A DNA stretch of 64,000 bases from Ascidia mentula. Its lineage: Eukaryota > Chordata > Ascidiacea > Phlebobranchia > Ascidiidae. Of the stretch, positions 58,958 through 64,000 are shown one piece after another. Each line of letters begins with the position of its first letter. Position 1 is the first letter of the stretch. The DNA lies in the NCBI GenBank assembly GCA_947561715.1, contig OX387199.1, positions 5,027,001 through 5,091,000 of the forward strand, in the 5' to 3' direction. The notes beneath the pieces are model-generated. The model ran no database searches. It was not told where the DNA came from and saw only the letters and a program-made list of their open reading frames with translations. Position numbers and translations under genes: made by a program.

Positions 58958-60164
58958 ATTTTCTATGATCAGCAATGAAGTTTACATAAAGTTGAGGTAA
59001 AACATGGTCAGTTTTTAAGGCTTTAAACATTGTGAATATAAATTGAACCATTACAAGTGGCAACTGTTACTTAAAAGGTCGAGCATAGTTAAAAAAACAC
59101 CTGTTGAGTACAAATTTAGCAAAATTTGGCGAAAAAAACATTTGGACATAAATAAAAGGTGCTTTACTGACGAAAGAGCCATCGATTTCTAGCTATTGTT
59201 ATTAATTTTTCTGGGAATATGACGATGACAGGCGTTTTTTTGTCTTCCATCGAGGCGTGTGACATCGTACGGTCAAAGTGTAATATACGTGATATTGGCC
59301 TTATCACTGCCGTTGAGGGATGCGACAAACATCATCTCCTGGGATGGAAGTATCCCACCTGTGTAAACTTGTGCCACCAGACGTTTGGTCGTTGTGTCGA
59401 CGCCCCGCTTAAAAGTGCGCTATTCCTGCTGTAATTTGCGCTTGTATTTAGTTTGTGTATGCTTTGTGGTTGCGGATGAGTCATACACTGTGTTCTAATT
59501 ACACCTTATTACGAATTGTAACTGAAACACTCTTGCTGTCATGAAGGTACATAAAGAATTAACGTCCAAATCACTTCTTTATCTGGCAATTTACCACAGA
59601 ACAACAACCAGGGCGAGATTACAATTTAACATGTAAAATTTCAGGATCATCTTTTTTTTACTTAAACAGCGTTCGAGTTAATTGCACCCCCATGTAACAC
59701 TAAAACTCAAACCAGTTGCAGATAATTTCACCAGGATATTCATTCGTCTCGCGTTTCAAACATTGTCATAACAGAGTACTGGCCGTTGTGGGTGGCTTGA
59801 AACAAACGTGGTGCAGAAAATCGTTTTCGTGAAGGGAGAAAAGCTTGCGGTTAACCTAAAATTTAGAAACAGAAACATGTTTTCGATGTGTTTTGATTCG
59901 GTTCACCGACTTACATTCACGCTTTCCGTCGAAATAATTTGCCCGTGTAAGTGTTTATACTGCACGGAAGGCAGTTGTTTTAATTTCGCCGGATATTTGG
60001 CGAAACCTTATTGAAATAGTTGAGTCGATAAAAATCCATTTGTCTATGAAAAACGCAACCGAGGTTTATTAATTATCGTTAGTAACATACGAAGCCTGAC
60101 CAAATTTGTTTTTGGAAAGTTTCGGAAATGATAAAATGCGAAAGGCGTTGCTCGACTCGTCGCA

Positions 60165-60245
60165 AACCTCAGATCCGAACCCCAGCATATCATTCACAGA
60201 CACTTGACAGGCGATCCTCGTGGTTGCACGGGTGCTTGGCAGAGC
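60165..60245 (-). repeat. tRNA-derived SINE fragment
   Basis: Minus strand: GCTCTGCCAAGCACCCGTGC (A-box-like) and GGGGTTCGGATCTG (B-box). Same head as 44085-44175. Confidence 0.5.
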
Positions 60246-62847
60246 GAAAACAAACTCCCTCGTGCGGTACTTCCCGTTCAAACCCATTTCCGGTGCAACT
60301 GAGAAACAGGAAAACATGAACATCACGAGGATGAAATGATGCGGATTCAGCGGCACGCAACCGAGCTTGGAGCACCTGAACGTGGGACCATGGAGTCGGA
60401 ATCGATCGCAGAGTTTCGTGTTGACGTAAGTTCACACTTTCCGACCTCGTGTCAGGGCCGGAGCAAATACTTCAATATTATGGCTGTTATCCGGCGAAAG
60501 TGCGCTTGTTGGTCCCGTTCGAAAAGGTGGTAATTGGTGAATTTGCCAAACCGGCAAAACTTTAAAAATGTTTAAATGCGAAAGTTGCAATCTACTTGGA
60601 TAAAATGCGTAGTAAGGTACCGAGGCACAGGGTTCGTATTTTTGAATTTCTGCCGCAAGATTTCTGTGAAAAGGTGATAAAAATAGTGGTATAAGTGGTT
60701 TGTATATTTATAAACTACATTTGTCATGATTCATATGACAAACGCTTGGACATTGATGACTACAAAAAGACTTCATGTAATTTTTTTTAACCTGTGATAA
60801 GACGTTTTTCTCCCAAATCATCGCTCGTTTGCAGGTTGTAGACGATTTGCTGTAGGTTATTTTGGAGTAATCGTAAACGTGTGCACATATCGACAAAACT
60901 AGCCGCAATTTTAAAATGCGAAAATCGCAATTACCTAATATGTCAGTATAATATCGGTACGATTTTATTGTTACGTCACAATTGCCGTGATCCACGAGGA
61001 ATTACAACTTATTATCAATCAAGTTTACCACGAGGTTGCTGTTTTCCTTGGCGCGTGTAATAAGGAAGAATATATTTGTTGACGAAGTTCAGTTGAATTT
61101 CAGTCAATGTTAATTATGTGAGAAAGGAGCTGGTCTGTTTAACAGACCATCACGCTGTTGTTTCATCGCCGAGTTTTTCAAACGTTTTTCAAACTACAAC
61201 GGACTCGGTGCACAGAAGTTTCTTGTGACGTTTTAGGATTGTTGGGGCGTTGTATCCTGCAAAAAAAGGGTTTCATTAATTTAATTTGCGTATTAAACTA
61301 CATGCTAGCTATTGAACTGTTGCAACGAGAACAATTCCGGTTGCACGCACGCTATTTCGTTTCTTACACATTAGTAACAGTTTTGTCTTAGAAAAAGGAC
61401 TAACAGTTTTTAGCGTGTGGTCATGGTTTGAGATCCACCGGCACATTTCCAAATATCACCAATGACGATTTCCTTGTTGTGATTCTTGTGTGTGTCGAAT
61501 AATGCTTCAATGCAGTCAGTGAAATGTTAATATTGCAGAAATTGTCAAGAGCTTGGTCCTCTTACGTGAACGTTTCGGCAGCTTTCGATTTGGATCACCT
61601 AAACCTTAAACCGAAAACACGGTTTGGTTGGAAAACATCACGCAACTTAGACATCGCTGTTACAGAGACAGAGGTGCTTGCCCTCGCTGGGTTTGCGGTT
61701 AGATGATCGGCGGTCGAAGGCGCTCTTGGCTGCCTTCTTCTTTCTCGAAAGGCCTTTATATGCAGAGCCTCCCGACTGAGGGTAGACATACGTATGTTGT
61801 AAGGTGCGCTGGCATAGTGAAGAGTTGCACCTTATATATGACAGACGTGGTCGACGAAGTTGGGTTCTTTGTGTAAATTATTGGATCAAATTTTAGCCCA
61901 GGGAAATATGTCAATGTTTTAGCAGGGAAAGCTGTCTGGAGGCTTGTTGATTTAATTGCAGTTTTAGTTTTGTCACATTAACTTTTTAGAGAGCGGGTGT
62001 ATGGGTTTCAGCGTACATTAGTTGAAGTACTTACAGGAGCATATTTCCAATCCTATGTTAACTTATTGTAAAACATTCATTGCGTGTGTTCGCAGCAACT
62101 TCAAAATACGTTTGTGGTCGGGGAACTTACGCTGGTTAGAAATTACAGGAGACTTTTAATTGAGATGTAATTGTGCACTTGGTATTGTCGAAGCTCAGGT
62201 CTTGGGTATGGGCCAATACGCAAAACTGCCACAGGGCACTGTGGACTGAAGGATATCACAACATTCGCATAACGCGAAATGGAACATTTTATTTGCTAGA
62301 GTCGCACAAGTATTTGTCCTTATAGTGCTTGATGGCGATGCTGTTTAAGCAGCGATACTTCTGAGTGAATTTAAAGTAATTCCTGTTAACTAAAAGGAAG
62401 TCAATTGTTTGTGATTAGTGCGTTCAACCGCCATCCACGTATGAATCACGTAAAGCTGTATGATCATCCATTGACCTTGAAATACATGATGTCTTGCAAG
62501 GCCGTATCTTCTATTTCACCCTCAGGCGAGTGTGTTGTTTTGTATTGCGTTACGTGTAGAAAGCTAAAGCTAACCTGCGTTAGTTGAAGTTTTTCCAGTT
62601 TAAGTCGGCGTGATCGGTTTGTTGTTGTTAAAAATGTAGGCTTTAATCTCAATTAATTGTCCCTGCAATGGTTAAATAACATGGGCTTCCTAAGAAGTGG
62701 CTGTGTTCTCTTTTAACGTTGTTAAACTAAAACATTCATATTTTGCATACGTTTGCATAAAGACCATGATGGTAATGCAGTTAGACTTGCACCAAAAGGT
62801 CTGCAGTTAATACCTGAAGAACATTCCATTCACATTATATTTGAAAT

Positions 62848-63050
62848 AGAGCCATAACAATCAATCAAGAGCTACGGAAAAGGTGTACACACTGTTTCGA
62901 CTTGTGAGGTCTCATCATTGCCATTGGTGACTGCGGTACTGGCCTTGCTGTTAGACCAGCAGGCACACAGATTTCCGCTTTGTGGTACCTTCCGGTCAAT
63001 CGTCGAACCCTTGGGTGCCCAACTGGAAACCAAACAACAGAGAAAATTTC
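62848..63050 (-). repeat. Hammerhead-motif repeat, copy 6
   Basis: Starts AGAGCCATAACAATC like copy 4. The minus-strand core reads AUGAUGA, stem II GAC..GUC, GAAA, then CAGUGUGUACACC; stem III has decayed. The right half carries TTGGGTGCCCAACTGG, comparable to the middle of copy 5. Confidence 0.55.
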
Positions 63051-64000
63051 ACTCATAAGTGATGGGTTTTATTGCACTGTCTTATTTCCCAAAAAAAAAT
63101 ACAAAACTTTTCGTCAATTTATTAAAACGTTACATTATTTGAACAACACATACTACAATTCCAGTATTTTTGAGCTAATTTCCATTAAAGGTCCTGAATT
63201 TATTGAAGGAATTGTTGATTTGAACGCAAGCCACTTTCATTAGATGCTGGTCATCGGTTTGCAACGTCCTTCCGTCAAACAACAACAAACAAGTGACTTC
63301 TATGAGTCATAATAGGCGCTTGTAACGTCACACTTGCTAATTGTCCGCTGCGCTAACTTCCTGTTTTTCAGTAGGTTTTCTATCTGTTACCTCAGTGCTA
63401 CCTAAAATGAAAGTTTTTGCAAAGGTTTTTCTGCAATATACGAAATCTTTTAATTCAAACGCTTGTATAAAGGAGCGGAAAATTTAGGCCGTGGAAAGGA
63501 TTTGAAACTGCAGATAACCAAAAAAACAGAATGCGATTTGTTGCAAAGGTTTTGCAAATTTTGAAGTCCGGGATTTCAAAGTTGGTTTTGCATTGGAACA
63601 TTGTCTTGCTTGTTAAGTTTGGTGGTGATTTTGTTGACTTTGTGTATGGCTTTTGGTTAGTAGAACCCACAATGTTGCATTCGCTACACACAAACAGCGG
63701 TAACACAAGCACTTACCGCCTTAAGGGAGTATCAGAACTCCTCTAATATGATTTGGAAACTCCCCTGATAATGTATTCCGGACAAAATAAGAAAAGTATC
63801 ACTGAAAATCACGCGAGTCGCACGGCTTATGGCTCGATCTCGTAACTTGATTATGAAAACACTAGCGAGATACCTTATCGTCTCTAAACCACACCCCCTT
63901 CATCTTGCTTTTGCTGAAGTGTTTAGCACAATATACATTTCGTTTCGGTGGAAAAAAAATATCGGTTAATCACAAAAATACAACCAGGAAGTTACGGCTT
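63051..64000. other. Gene-free stretch to the window end
   Basis: AT-rich, with short frames only (63455-63746 on both strands) and no exon borders. Confidence 0.4.

Larger units (their letters stand above)
58244..62847. other. Gene-free stretch
   Basis: No supported exon. Two SINE fragments (58860-58957 and 60165-60245) lie here. Confidence 0.4.

Overview
The window looks like nuclear DNA of a solitary ascidian, most probably Ciona or a close relative. The genes are intron-rich with short introns (GT-AG throughout), the DNA is AT-rich, and metazoan orthologues (GRK2/3, EMC1, mitochondrial Mn-SOD) sit beside a chordate-type, membrane-anchored tyrosinase. tRNA-derived SINEs are present, and a pair of small secreted cationic peptide genes has the layout of tunicate antimicrobial peptide precursors. 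No bacterial, viral or organellar genes were seen. Species assignment is inference.

Layout. 349-8812 (+): last nine coding exons of a GRK2/3-type G-protein-coupled-receptor kinase, entering from the left edge. 10259-16062: a tandem duplication of about 2.85 kb. Each copy holds one antimicrobial-peptide-like gene on the minus strand and the promoter plus exons 1-2 of EMC1 on the plus strand. In copy 1 the EMC1 part is a dead stub; in copy 2 it runs on into the complete 21-exon EMC1 gene (15591-23190). 23721-24979 (-): a complete five-exon mitochondrial Mn superoxide dismutase, tail-to-tail with EMC1. 25722-29635 (+): a complete nine-exon tyrosinase with a compact TATA promoter. 31205-31769 (+): the 3' end of an unrecognised gene. 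32011-36877 (-): a membrane-anchored, very acidic protein with an A-kinase-anchor-like helix.

37-64 kb: no gene I can support. It contains a non-autonomous hAT transposon with perfect target duplication, SINE fragments, several long perfect or near-perfect hairpins, a CpG-rich patch near 49 kb, and members of a repeat family.

Two signals stand out. First, the duplicated peptide genes differ at 10 of 30 residues of the predicted mature peptide, while the prepro part, introns and flanks are nearly unchanged. Second, a dispersed repeat with at least six copies carries what folds as a type I hammerhead ribozyme (core CUGAUGA / GAAA, three short stems, GUC or GUA cleavage triplet). Exon joins were worked out by hand from reading frame, splice dinucleotides and family alignment. 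EMC1 (2916 nt), Mn-SOD (660 nt) and tyrosinase (2277 nt) each come out as an exact number of codons, which supports those models.
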